Shown: piece after piece, positions 8,185 to 16,175 of the stretch | Layout: each line of letters opens with the position of its first letter | Numbering within the stretch: the first letter of the stretch is position 1 | Assembly: GCA_964646605.1 (NCBI GenBank) | Contig: CAZYEX010000117.1 | Span: 1-27,766 of the forward strand | Length of the DNA: 27,766 bases | Source: SBAX01 sp964646605 | GTDB lineage: Bacteria > Planctomycetota > Phycisphaerae > UBA1845 | Reading direction: 5' to 3' | Notes under the pieces: generated by a model | What the model was told of the DNA's origin: nothing | Seen by the model: the letters and a program-made list of their open reading frames with translations, nothing else | The model's database searches: none | Made by a program: the position numbers and the translations under genes

Positions 8185-9233
8185 TAATCGTCCCTATCCG
8201 ACTCCAACGTATCCTTCCACGCGGCGAGGTTCTCGAGGTAGACGCTGGTGCCGCGGGCGACGCAGCAGAGCGGGTCATCGACGATCTTCACCGTCAGCCC
8301 CGTCGCCGAGGCGATGATCCCGTCCAGCCCGCGGAGCAAGGCCCCGCCGCCCGCAAGGTGGATGCCGTTTTCGACCAGATCGGCGGCGAGTTCCGGTTCG
8401 GCGGCCTCCAACGTCCGCATCACGCAAGCGATGATCTGCCCGATCGGCTCGCTCAGGGCCTCGCGGACTTCCATGCTCGTGACCGTCACCTGCCGGGGCA
8501 ACCCGCAGATCACGTCCCGTCCGCGAACGTCTTTGCTCATCTCCTGTTCCAGGTTTGTGGTAGAGCCTAGTTCGATCTTGATTTGCTCCGCAGTTTGCAG
8601 ACCGATCATCAGGTCGTGCTTGCGGCGCATGTAGGAGACGATGGCGGTGTCCATTTCGTCCCCGGCGGTGCGGATGCTCTGCACCACGGCGATGTCGGCT
8701 AGGGACATGATGGCCACCTCCGTGGTCCCCCCGCCGATATCGACAATCATGGAGGCGGTCGCCTCTCCGATGGGAAGTCCCGCGCCGATTCCGGCGGCCA
8801 TGGGTTCATCGACCAGGTACACCCGCCGCGCCCCGGCCCGCTCCGCGGAGTTGTAGACGGCGCGCTTCTCGACGGCGGTGATGCCCGAGGGCACGGCGAT
8901 CACCACCCGCGGTTTCACCAGGCGGCTGCGGCCATGCACTTTGCGAATGAAATAGCCGAGCATGGCCTCGGTGATGTCGAAGTCGGCGATGACCCCGTCC
9001 TTGAGCGGACGAATGGCTTGGATCGAGCCCGGGGTGCGCCCCAGCATCTCCTTGGCCACGTGACCCACGGCGTTGCCGTCACGGAGCACCTGGTTGGTCC
9101 CGCGGCGCACCGCGACGACCGAGGGTTCGTTCAGCACGATGCCCTCACCCTTGACGCAGACGAGCGTGTTGCAGGTGCCCAGGTCGATGCCCATGTCGAC
9201 GCTGAACATGCCTAGCAAGGAGTCAAAAATCAT
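8181..9233 (-). CDS. mreB: Rod shape-determining protein MreB (bacterial actin)
   Basis: This 350-residue protein is a full-length MreB, the actin-like ATPase that guides lateral cell-wall synthesis on the inner face of the membrane. The phosphate-1 loop is DLGTCNT (D17-T23), where most MreBs have DLGTANT. The phosphate-2 loop is VDIGGGTTEVA, and the adenosine motif is HLAGGGALLRGLDG. The N-terminus MIFDSLLGMFSVDMGIDLG is typical, with a short amphipathic lead. AGGAGGA lies about ten bases before the ATG. The final codons run into a heptamer repeat. Upstream in the same direction are a 50-residue membrane protein and a coiled-coil membrane protein; mreC is downstream. Confidence 0.97.
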   Translation of the reverse strand: MIFDSLLGMFSVDMGIDLGTCNTLVCVKGEGIVLNEPSVVAVRRGTNQVLRDGNAVGHVAKEMLGRTPGSIQAIRPLKDGVIADFDITEAMLGYFIRKVHGRSRLVKPRVVIAVPSGITAVEKRAVYNSAERAGARRVYLVDEPMAAGIGAGLPIGEATASMIVDIGGGTTEVAIMSLADIAVVQSIRTAGDEMDTAIVSYMRRKHDLMIGLQTAEQIKIELGSTTNLEQEMSKDVRGRDVICGLPRQVTVTSMEVREALSEPIGQIIACVMRTLEAAEPELAADLVENGIHLAGGGALLRGLDGIIASATGLTVKIVDDPLCCVARGTSVYLENLAAWKDTLESDRDDY

Positions 9234-9315
9234 GGGCGGTTCCTCCTGAACCCTGTCGCTCGCGTCACCTCGAACGAAAGATGAGAAAGCTTCTTTCCAC
9301 CACCACCGACTGTTG

Positions 9316-9336
9316 CGTCACCCCTGGTGGGTGACG
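9316..9336. repeat. CGTCACCC palindrome copy 2, upstream of mreB
   Basis: CGTCACCC-CTGGT-GGGTGACG forms an 8-base perfect stem with a 5-base loop. The arms are the same as those of the first hairpin at 7107-7129, but the loop differs. It sits in the 154-base gap between the small membrane-protein gene and mreB, so any transcript crossing this gap would carry the hairpin in the mreB leader. Confidence 0.7.
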
Positions 9337-9387
9337 AGGACCGCCATTTTCCGCTCCCGTACTCTCTCCACCCGCGTTTCACCTCCG

Positions 9388-9540
9388 CTAGGCGCCGGCG
9401 AATGGGTTCCACGAACCGAACAATTGCTGACTGCGCACCGCCAGATAGAGCGTGGAGCCGACCACGAACACCGCGGCCACGACGAGGAGCACGGTATAGA
9501 TGTTGTTCTCCGGTTTTCCGGCCGTCGGGCGTTCACTCAT
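9388..9540 (-). CDS. 50-residue single-pass membrane protein upstream of mreB
   Basis: A short frame from the ATG at 9538-9540 to the TAG at 9388-9390 encodes 50 residues. It has a polar start (MSERPTAGKPENN), one clean membrane segment at about 15-36 (YTVLLVVAAVFVVGSTLYLA) and a short end (RSQQLFGSWNPFAGA). GAGGGAG lies about 12 bases before the ATG. It follows the coiled-coil gene by 58 bases and precedes mreB by 154, all in one direction. I do not recognise the family. Position and shape suggest a small envelope protein made with MreB/MreC, but no motif shows a function. Confidence 0.7.
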   Translation of the reverse strand: MSERPTAGKPENNIYTVLLVVAAVFVVGSTLYLAVRSQQLFGSWNPFAGA

Positions 9541-9598
9541 GGTCGTTTGGCTCCCTCATGCGACGGCGATAGCGAAGTCTTTCTTGGGTCGGTCGGTC

Positions 9599-10474
9599 TC
9601 ATTTCGGCACGCTCATGGCCGTCGAATCGGTCACTTGATCGCCCACCGTCGGGGGTTTGGCGGAGCGTAGGATCCGACCGGCCGATTGATTCGGTGTGAC
9701 CTTCTCGATCTTCAGGTCGCAGACGTACTGATCGCCGCGATGTACCACGAAAGCCATGTCCTTTTGCACCCCGTCGGCGCTGCCCACGCTGATGGTAACC
9801 AGACCTCCGGACACCTCGGAAACTTGTCCGCGGACGGTCCGACTGGCCACGGGCGTGACCGCTTTCACATTGGACATCGCCGCTCCAGCCGGTTCCTCGA
9901 GCACGGTCGCCCCGCCGCGGCCTTGCTTGTCGGCCTCGGAACGGAGGATGTTGATCTGTTGCTCGAACTGCCGCTTCTGCTCCATGAGCACCGCGGTCCG
10001 CGCCGTCTGTTCGTTCACCCGGTCGCCTAAATCGATGTTGCGGCGCTCCAGCTCGATGTTTCGTTTTTCAATCTCGTCGCGCTGCTTGCGATACTCGGAG
10101 CGCCCGGATTCGGCGATTTGCAGTTGGGCGAGCAGGCCCCGGTTCATCGCTTCGGCGCTGCTCTTCTCGGACTCCGCCTTGGCCAAATCGGAACGGTACT
10201 TGGCCGCCTCCCCGGCGCTCCCTTTCACCTGCGCCTCGAGCTCCCCGATTTGCTCAACGTGGTCCTTGACCGTGTCCCGCACCGTGGCCAGTTCCGCGGC
10301 GCTGGCGGCGATCATGTTCCGCAGGTTCGTGTCCGCGACCCGGGCGTGGCCCTCATATTTCTCGGCGAGGTCCCGCCAGTCGGCGCTCCGCGCGACCATG
10401 GAAACAGTCGTGGTCGTAAAGGCGATGCTAAACACGACGAGAATGACGATGAAGATTTTCGTTAGCGCACTCAA
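9599..10474 (-). CDS. Membrane-anchored coiled-coil protein of the mre cluster
   Basis: The 291-residue protein has one N-terminal membrane anchor (about 7-28) and a long coiled coil (about 35-185, heptad-rich in Glu, Lys, Arg and Ala). It ends in a compact beta-type domain (about 213-282, with VRGQVSEVSGGLVTISVG and DGVQKDMAFVVHRG) that resembles the small beta-barrels of MreC or FlgT C-termini. That overall plan parallels MreC. The start is TTG at 10472-10474, with GAGGGAGA about nine bases upstream. A sigma70-like promoter lies about 200 bases upstream. As first gene of the cluster it may take part in elongasome scaffolding; that is inference from layout and position. Confidence 0.85.
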   Translation of the reverse strand: MSALTKIFIVILVVFSIAFTTTTVSMVARSADWRDLAEKYEGHARVADTNLRNMIAASAAELATVRDTVKDHVEQIGELEAQVKGSAGEAAKYRSDLAKAESEKSSAEAMNRGLLAQLQIAESGRSEYRKQRDEIEKRNIELERRNIDLGDRVNEQTARTAVLMEQKRQFEQQINILRSEADKQGRGGATVLEEPAGAAMSNVKAVTPVASRTVRGQVSEVSGGLVTISVGSADGVQKDMAFVVHRGDQYVCDLKIEKVTPNQSAGRILRSAKPPTVGDQVTDSTAMSVPK

Positions 10475-10672
10475 GGAACGTCTCCCTCAAACGATCGCGT
10501 CGGGTCGATCTCGGCCTCCGCGGACGCGCCGCGTCGGCGCCTCGTCCGGACGTAGGTTGGATGGTCGGCCGCGCCGGGCGGCGCTGTTCAGCGAACCCGA
10601 ATCGACCGCGGCCTCACCGCCGAGCCGACATCCGACGACCTTGGGTCCGTTCCGCCACGCGGGCGACCGGGG

Positions 10673-10701
10673 GTGTATAACCTAAACCGCGCGTCGTTTC
10701 A
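10673..10701 (-). promoter_or_regulatory. Sigma70-like promoter for the coiled-coil/mreB/mreC cluster
   Basis: On the minus strand TTGAAA (10696-10701) is followed after exactly 17 bases by TATACA (10673-10678), close to consensus with optimal spacing in otherwise GC-rich sequence. Transcription would start near 10666, giving a leader of about 190 bases before the TTG start at 10474. The 291-base gap around it (10475-10765) holds no other feature that I can support. Confidence 0.6.
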
Positions 10702-10765
10702 ACCCCGCCCCGATTCCAGGTGGGTCCTTTCGCCGAGGCCGTCGTTGCACGGCGTCGGAAGGGGC

Positions 10766-11992
10766 TTAGGGGTGGGTGGATGGGGCACGCCCGAGGGTCG
10801 GGCTGGGCGGGTGCATGTCGGGACGCCCGTTTAGGGCGGCGGCTACGTCCCCGGCCAGCCAAACCGAAAACTTCGCCGCCCCGGCTGGGTGCAGATGCCC
10901 GGCGTCGAAGAAATCGTCGTCATTGAACAGGCCGTGCGGGACGCGCAGCACGGGAATCGAGTTATCGGCTACGACAGCCGCTAGCAGCTCCTCGTAGGAG
11001 GCGTTTCCCCGGGTCTGCAGGCGCGGGTCGGCGACGCTCGAAACCGGCATTTCGACCAGCCGGACGCCCACGCCCGCGGTTCGCAACCGTTCCACGGCGC
11101 GGCGCAAGCCCTGCACGTGGATGTTCCGTTCCGCGGGCCACTCGCCGACCCCAGTGGCGACCCGCTCGACGGCTCCGGCGACCCAGTCGAGGTTCGCCGC
11201 ATCCGGATCGCCGGGCATGGTCCGCTTGCCGGTCCACTCCGCCCAGCCGCGGTCGTCCGTAATGAGCTTGAGTTTGGGGACCAGGGGGGCGCCGATCACC
11301 AGGCTGTGGGCGATCATGCGCACGTCCTCCCACCGATGGTAGCTGCGAAAGAGACTGGTGGGGATGGCCTCGCCAAGGACCTCGGCGTTCACGGTCGCCG
11401 CATCGGGAATATCCCGGAAGTCGCCGAGGGCCCGCAAACCGTTGATGAGGTAGGCCCGCCCCGTACTCTGAAGGGCGATGGGACCCACGTCCAAGTACAT
11501 CACCTTCGGCAGACGACCGGTTTCCAGCAGGCGGCGGACCATGAGGAACTGTGTCCAACCGCTCGCGGAGGAAGCGGAGAGGTTGAAGCTCGTGGCGGGC
11601 AAGGAGAATCGTTCCGCTAGGGTCGCATCGACCACTCGCGGGCTGATTCCCGTCCACTCATAGGAGCAACCCAAGAACAGAACGTCGGGGGTCGGCGAAA
11701 AGGACTCGAAGAGTCGCAGCTTATCAAGCGAGTGGTTCCGGCTTCCGTAGACGGCGGGCAGCGGGGCCAACGACAGAATCACGTCGCCGATCAAGAACGT
11801 CCCCACGAAGCCCGCAGCCATGGTCCAGAATAGACGCAAGTTCTTACGGCGATCGGGAATTCTGGCGGGGAAACGATCGAGATGCGGTCCCGACGGCACG
11901 ACGAGCCGGGTTCGCCGACTCCCAGGGCCGACGATCGGCGTCACCTGCTCCGGCTGGGTCTGCAAGGCGGTGTCCACGTTCACGGGTGTCAT
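10766..11992 (-). CDS. Membrane-anchored SGNH/GDSL-like protein, partner of MBOAT O-acyltransferase
   Basis: The 408-residue protein has a basic N-terminal tail, one membrane segment at about 53-75, and an outward-facing domain with SGNH features: DVLFLGCSYEW with a candidate nucleophile S110, and DAGHLHPAG with a candidate Asp-His pair D363 and H366. In AlgX/AlgJ- or PatB/DltD-type systems such proteins accept an acyl group moved across the membrane by an MBOAT protein and place it on a polysaccharide or the cell wall. The ATG at 11992 lies five bases after the stop of the MBOAT gene, so they form one transcription unit. The acceptor polymer cannot be read from the sequence. About 30 Pro-rich residues trail the core. 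Confidence 0.8.
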   Translation of the reverse strand: MTPVNVDTALQTQPEQVTPIVGPGSRRTRLVVPSGPHLDRFPARIPDRRKNLRLFWTMAAGFVGTFLIGDVILSLAPLPAVYGSRNHSLDKLRLFESFSPTPDVLFLGCSYEWTGISPRVVDATLAERFSLPATSFNLSASSASGWTQFLMVRRLLETGRLPKVMYLDVGPIALQSTGRAYLINGLRALGDFRDIPDAATVNAEVLGEAIPTSLFRSYHRWEDVRMIAHSLVIGAPLVPKLKLITDDRGWAEWTGKRTMPGDPDAANLDWVAGAVERVATGVGEWPAERNIHVQGLRRAVERLRTAGVGVRLVEMPVSSVADPRLQTRGNASYEELLAAVVADNSIPVLRVPHGLFNDDDFFDAGHLHPAGAAKFSVWLAGDVAAALNGRPDMHPPSPTLGRAPSTHP

Positions 11993-11997
11993 CCTGG

Positions 11998-13392
11998 TTA
12001 GAACTGGAAATAGATAAACGGCTTAGCGTGGGGGGAGAGGAGCACAAGCGTCCACATGCATGCGGCGGCAAGGGCCCCCTGGCTCCACCCCGGCCAACGG
12101 GTGACCCGTTCCGCAAAGTTCTTCCACAAGGGTCCCAGGTGGGCGACGGCGCAAAGGACAACGATCAAGAGCACGCGTAGACCATGCACGTCGCCCGAGG
12201 AAAAGTTGGTGATCGCCTGGACCATCGCCCCCACGGTCGCCCAATCCGGCGAGCGGAAGATGAGCAGCCCGAAGCAGGCAATGTGGAAGTGCAGCATGAC
12301 CCGGAGGGTTCGTTCGCCCATCGGCATGTTCGCGGGATCAGGCAGGCGGTTGCCGTAGATCAACTTCTCGAGGACCAGCAAGACGCCCTGGTACACGCCC
12401 CAGACGACGAACGTCCAAGCCGGACCGTGCCATAATCCTGACACCACCATGACAAAAAACAGGTTGAAATAGGTCCACGCCTTTCCCCGCTGCGAGCCGC
12501 CCAGGGGGATGTACAAGTAGTCGCGCAGCCAGGTGGACAGGGTGATGTGCCACCGCCGCCAGAAGTCCGAGCGCGAGACCGCCAGGTACGGCCGGTCGAA
12601 GTTCTCCGCAAACTTGAAGCCCATCAAGTGCCCGGCGCCGATGGCGACATCGGAATATCCCGAAAAATCCATGTAAACCTGGAAGGCGTAGGCGTACAGC
12701 GCGATCCAGGCGCTAAAACCGGGGTAATCGCCGGGCGATGCGAAGACGGCGTCCACATAAATGCTGAGCGTGTCGGCGACCACCATCTTCTTGAACAGCC
12801 CGCGGAACATGCGGTAGACCCCGCCCGACCAATCGACCTCCGCGAAGCGCCGATCGCGATCGAGCTGCGGAAGAAAGTCGCCGGAGCGGACGATCGGCCC
12901 CGCGACCAGTTGCGGGAAGCAAGCGACGAACAAGGCGAAGTCGCGGAACCGTCGCTCCGCCCGCTCGCCGCGGTATACGTCGATCACGTAGGACATGGTC
13001 TGGAAGGTGTAGAACGAGATGCCCGCGGGAAGGGCTACGTCCAGCGTAGGAAGGGCGATGTCCAGACCGAGTCCGCTGAAAACCGCTTTGGCGGAGTCGC
13101 GGAAAAAGTTGAAATACTTGAAGGTGCAGAGAATCCCCAGGCTGCTCACCACGCTGACGGCGAGGATTCTCTTGCGCGCGACCGGATCCGTGCGACGATC
13201 GATCGCCGACGCGCAAACGAAGTCGATCAGCGTGCTGAGCAACAGCAAGCCGGAAAAGCGCCAGTCGCACCAGGAGTAGAAGATGTAGCTCCCGATGAGA
13301 AGCGTCCATCGCCTGGCCGCCCCGCGGAGCGACCAGTAGATGATGAGCATCACCGGAAGGAAGATGGCGAAGGCGACGCTGTTAAAGAGCAT
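11998..13392 (-). CDS. MBOAT-family membrane O-acyltransferase (AlgI/PatA-like)
   Basis: This 464-residue polytopic protein carries the AlgI-type MBOAT motifs in order: LPAGISFYTFQTMSYVIDVY (121-140), CFPQLVAGPIVR (158-169), WRRWHITLSTWLRDYLYIPLGG (278-299, H282) and the active-site LWHGPAWTF with invariant H322. Family members move acyl groups, usually acetyl from acetyl-CoA, across the inner membrane for O-acylation of alginate, peptidoglycan or other glycans. The length fits the family. The SGNH-like partner follows at once. The ATG is at 13390-13392, and the 145-base gap upstream holds a hairpin and a two-copy heptamer (ATCGGTT at 13441-13454). Confidence 0.94.
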   Translation of the reverse strand: MLFNSVAFAIFLPVMLIIYWSLRGAARRWTLLIGSYIFYSWCDWRFSGLLLLSTLIDFVCASAIDRRTDPVARKRILAVSVVSSLGILCTFKYFNFFRDSAKAVFSGLGLDIALPTLDVALPAGISFYTFQTMSYVIDVYRGERAERRFRDFALFVACFPQLVAGPIVRSGDFLPQLDRDRRFAEVDWSGGVYRMFRGLFKKMVVADTLSIYVDAVFASPGDYPGFSAWIALYAYAFQVYMDFSGYSDVAIGAGHLMGFKFAENFDRPYLAVSRSDFWRRWHITLSTWLRDYLYIPLGGSQRGKAWTYFNLFFVMVVSGLWHGPAWTFVVWGVYQGVLLVLEKLIYGNRLPDPANMPMGERTLRVMLHFHIACFGLLIFRSPDWATVGAMVQAITNFSSGDVHGLRVLLIVVLCAVAHLGPLWKNFAERVTRWPGWSQGALAAACMWTLVLLSPHAKPFIYFQF

Positions 13393-13484
13393 AGCAAGTC
13401 CGTGGTTCGGCGGCCGTTGCCCAACGGGGCATTTGCGACCATCGGTTATCGGTTGTGCGGCTTGTCCGATCGACTTATGGGGCC

Positions 13485-13518
13485 CGGTCCCTGAGGGTCT
13501 GCACTGACGCAGGGACCG
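13485..13518 (-). terminator. Hairpin downstream of the S41 protease gene
   Basis: CGGTCCCTG (13485-13493) pairs perfectly with CAGGGACCG (13510-13518) around a 16-base loop, about 20 bases past the end of the S41 protease gene in its direction of transcription. The position suits transcript termination or 3' end stabilisation. No T-tract follows the stem, so an intrinsic terminator of the usual type is not proven. Confidence 0.45.
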
Positions 13519-13537
13519 ATAAACGATCGGCTGGTGG

Positions 13538-14818
13538 CTAGGGTGCTGCGGGGCGAACGCTGCTGCCGTTTCGGGCCAGATTCAGGGCGGCCAGAAGCTG
13601 ACGGTCCGTGTTTGGGTCGATTCGCTCATCGCCCTCGGAGCGGTTCCTTTCCCGGAGGGCGTGGACTTCCTCGTCCGTGAGGATGACCTCGACATCCGGT
13701 CTGACTCCCCACGAGTCGGTGTGGGAGTTGGCGTCGGAGCGGTGAATGATCCGGCCGTCGGGCAGGCGGTAGTAGGCGACGGTGAGCTTCACCGCGGCCT
13801 GATGCCCTTTGAGATGGATCAGGTGCTGCACGCTCCCTTTGCCGAAACTCCGCTCGCCGACGAGTACGGCACGCCCCCGGGCTTGCAGTGCGCCGGCGAC
13901 GATCTCGGCGGCGCTGGCGGAACTGCCGTTGATGAGGATGACGAGTTGGAGGTTGGAGAGAGTGCCTTCCTCCGTGGCTGCATATTCCTCGACGGCGCGG
14001 TGGCGGGTGACGGTGGAGACGATCAACCCGTTCGGCAAGAAGCGATCGGCCATGGCGATGGCCTGCTGCATCAGTCCGCCGGGGTTGAACCGTAGGTCGA
14101 GGATCAACGCTCGGGCCCCTCGGTCGAGAAGCTCGCGGAGTGCGGCGTCGAAATCACTCATCGTGTTCTCGCGGAAGTTGCTCACCCGGACATAACCGAT
14201 CCCTGCTTGGGGATCGATCAGGTAATCGCAACCCCCAGCCGCATCGCGGCGGACCCCGCGGACGGTCTTGAGGTGGACCAGGCCTCGCACCACGTCCACC
14301 GTGACCGGGTCGCGCTCACCGGCGTGCCGGACCGAGAGGGTGACGCGCGAGCCGGGGGGACCGACGAGCATCTCCTCCACGTCGAAAACGGAGCGGCCTT
14401 CCAGAGACCGGCCGTCGACGGAGAGGACGGTGTCGCCCGGCAGCACGCCGGCGCGGGCCGCCGGGCTTCCCTCCACCGGGGCGATGACCGTGATCTGACC
14501 GGCCGCCACGCCGAGTTCCAGCCCCACTCCGATGAAATCCCCGCGGTTTCGACGCTCGAACCAGGGCAACTCTTCCGACGAGATGTATCCGCTGTAGGGG
14601 TCGAGCTTGAGCATCATGCCGCGGATGGCCCCGTCCACCAGGCGATCGTCAGTGATGACCTCGACGAACTGTTGCCTCGCAAGGGCATCGACTTCGACCA
14701 GGGCGCTGTAGGTATGCACGACCGAGTCCTGCTTGGCCGCCATGGGCGGCAGTTGCAGGAACATGAGGACGATCACGCCGAAGACGATGACCCAGGTGAA
14801 TCCGTTTCGATGCACCAC
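13538..14818 (-). CDS. S41-family C-terminal processing serine protease (CtpA/Prc-like)
   Basis: The 426-residue protein has an N-terminal membrane or signal segment (about 7-27), a tail-binding PDZ domain (about 95-180, including SPAARAGVLPGDTVLSVDG) and the S41 catalytic core. The motif NGSSASAAEI holds the candidate nucleophile S302, and GERSFGKGSVQ holds the general base K327; their spacing of 25 residues is that of the family. Such periplasmic Ser/Lys proteases trim C-termini or degrade envelope proteins, including cell-wall hydrolases. The start is GTG at 14816-14818 (a second GTG follows at once), with GGGAG about ten bases upstream. It is divergent from the plus-strand gene at 14977 across a 158-base gap. 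Confidence 0.94.
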   Translation of the reverse strand: MVHRNGFTWVIVFGVIVLMFLQLPPMAAKQDSVVHTYSALVEVDALARQQFVEVITDDRLVDGAIRGMMLKLDPYSGYISSEELPWFERRNRGDFIGVGLELGVAAGQITVIAPVEGSPAARAGVLPGDTVLSVDGRSLEGRSVFDVEEMLVGPPGSRVTLSVRHAGERDPVTVDVVRGLVHLKTVRGVRRDAAGGCDYLIDPQAGIGYVRVSNFRENTMSDFDAALRELLDRGARALILDLRFNPGGLMQQAIAMADRFLPNGLIVSTVTRHRAVEEYAATEEGTLSNLQLVILINGSSASAAEIVAGALQARGRAVLVGERSFGKGSVQHLIHLKGHQAAVKLTVAYYRLPDGRIIHRSDANSHTDSWGVRPDVEVILTDEEVHALRERNRSEGDERIDPNTDRQLLAALNLARNGSSVRPAAP

Positions 14819-14976
14819 AAACAGTCTCCCAAACCGCGCGGAATCTGCGTTTGCATCGGCAAGTCAACGCCCAGACTGCACGGGCCGCCTAGGCTGTGTC
14901 GACCGACTGGAGCGCCCGGGATAGCATACTCGGACCTACGGGTCGTGGTGCGAAGGAACCCTCGAGGAGAGGCAGG

Positions 14977-15405
14977 ATGCTTGGCAAGCCGAAGTGGTAT
15001 CGCGATGGGCTGCGGTTTTCGTGTACGCAGTGCGGGAATTGTTGCAGCGGCGACCCGGGGTACGTCTGGGCCACGAAAGAGGAAGTCCGCCGGATTTCCG
15101 AGTTCCTCGGCCGCACCGACGGCTGGCTCGAAAAAGCCCACCTCCGCCGCGTCGGACTCCACTATAGCCTCACCGAGAAACCGGGCGGGGATTGCATCTT
15201 CCTGACCCGCGAGAACGGCAAGACGGGCTGCTCGATCTATCCCGTTCGCCCGTTGCAATGTCGCACCTGGCCCTTTTGGAACGAGAACCTTCGCTCTTCC
15301 AAAACCTGGGATGACATCAGCCGGCACAAATGTCCGGGGATAAACACGGGGCAGAACCACACGTACGTGCAGATCGAGACGCAAAGGACGAAGACGGAGT
15401 GGTGA
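14977..15405 (+). CDS. YkgJ/UPF0153-like cysteine-cluster protein
   Basis: I place the start at the ATG at 14977, behind a purine-rich GAGGAGAGGCAGG, rather than at in-frame starts further up that lack a ribosome site. The 142-residue product has the family pattern CTQCGNCC (C16, C19, C22, C23), then C73, C85, C95 and C119, with the usual IYPVRPLQCRTWPFW segment. Eight conserved cysteines suggest zinc or an iron-sulfur cluster. The biochemical role of the family is not settled. The next gene begins 46 bases downstream on the same strand. Confidence 0.9.
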   Translation: MLGKPKWYRDGLRFSCTQCGNCCSGDPGYVWATKEEVRRISEFLGRTDGWLEKAHLRRVGLHYSLTEKPGGDCIFLTRENGKTGCSIYPVRPLQCRTWPFWNENLRSSKTWDDISRHKCPGINTGQNHTYVQIETQRTKTEW

Positions 15406-15451
15406 GAGAACCGCCGACATACGGAAAAACCGAAACGCCGGATCAGAGACG

Positions 15452-16039
15452 ATGGTCGTAGGATCATTCAGGACGTACGCGAGGGCCGTGGAACGTGTTG
15501 AGCGGCGCTTGCGGAAAGTGACAGCGGCACTCGATGAAGCGGGCATCCGCTACGCGGTGATCGGGGGCAACGCGGTGGCGGTGTGGGTCGCCAAGGGCGA
15601 TCCGAGCGCGACCCGTTCGACCGTCGACGTGGATCTGCTCGTGAACCGCCGAGATGCGGGACGGATCAGCGAAGCGATGCAGGCCCTGGGTTTTTCGCGG
15701 CATGAACTGCGATGGATGCTGTTGTTTGTGGACCCGGAGGAGCCCAGTCGGCGCTCCGGCGTGCATCTGGTCTGGGCCGGTGAAAAAGTCAGGCCGTCGT
15801 ACCTCCACGCCGCGCCGGGACTGGACGAGGCCGTCTTCGACCCACAGGGATTCTGGGTACTCGGCTTGCCCGCCCTTCTGCGTATGAAGCTCACCTCCTT
15901 CCGCGACATCGACCGGGTTCACGTGGGGGACCTGCTTCGCGTGGGAATGGTCGGGGACGAGGCGGCTGGGGCTTTGCCGGAGGACCTCCGAGAGCGGTTG
16001 GATTCCATCCGGGCATCGATCCAGATGGAAGATGAATAG
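15452..16039 (+). CDS. Nucleotidyltransferase-fold protein (AbiEii/DUF6036-like), orphan
   Basis: The 195-residue protein opens with a basic helix and then shows the core of the pol-beta-like nucleotidyltransferase fold: RYAVIGGNAVAVW (G38, G39) followed by TVDVDLLV (D59, D61). Family members transfer nucleotides to RNA, protein or small molecules, and many act in toxin-antitoxin pairs such as AbiE. No partner antitoxin gene is visible: upstream is the YkgJ-like gene and downstream a lipoprotein behind its own promoter. The assignment to this fold is good; a toxin role is only a possibility. The ATG at 15452 has a weak ribosome site. Confidence 0.75.
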   Translation: MVVGSFRTYARAVERVERRLRKVTAALDEAGIRYAVIGGNAVAVWVAKGDPSATRSTVDVDLLVNRRDAGRISEAMQALGFSRHELRWMLLFVDPEEPSRRSGVHLVWAGEKVRPSYLHAAPGLDEAVFDPQGFWVLGLPALLRMKLTSFRDIDRVHVGDLLRVGMVGDEAAGALPEDLRERLDSIRASIQMEDE

Positions 16040-16072
16040 GGGCGAAATCTGATCCAAAGTCAAACGATGGGG

Positions 16073-16100
16073 TTGACCGCTCCAGCCCTGGGGCTATGAT
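16073..16100 (+). promoter_or_regulatory. Sigma70-like promoter for the lipoprotein/M28 unit
   Basis: TTGACC (16073-16078) is followed after 16 bases by TATGAT (16095-16100). Both boxes are close to consensus in GC-rich surroundings. Transcription would start near 16107, about 70 bases before the lipoprotein ATG at 16176. Confidence 0.65.
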
Positions 16101-16175
16101 TCGCCGCGCGAGATGATGGACGAGCGAGGGCCTGCCCGCTTTGATCGGGACTCCCAGGGTAGAAAGGACACAGCG

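Noticed and set aside
12096..12110. Perfect odd palindrome AACGGGT-G-ACCCGTT
   Set aside because: It is inside the MBOAT coding region, occurs once and is explained by codons; no evidence for an operator.
12547..13494. 315-codon plus-strand frame opposite the MBOAT gene
   Set aside because: The minus strand carries all MBOAT motifs; the plus frame is an antisense shadow.
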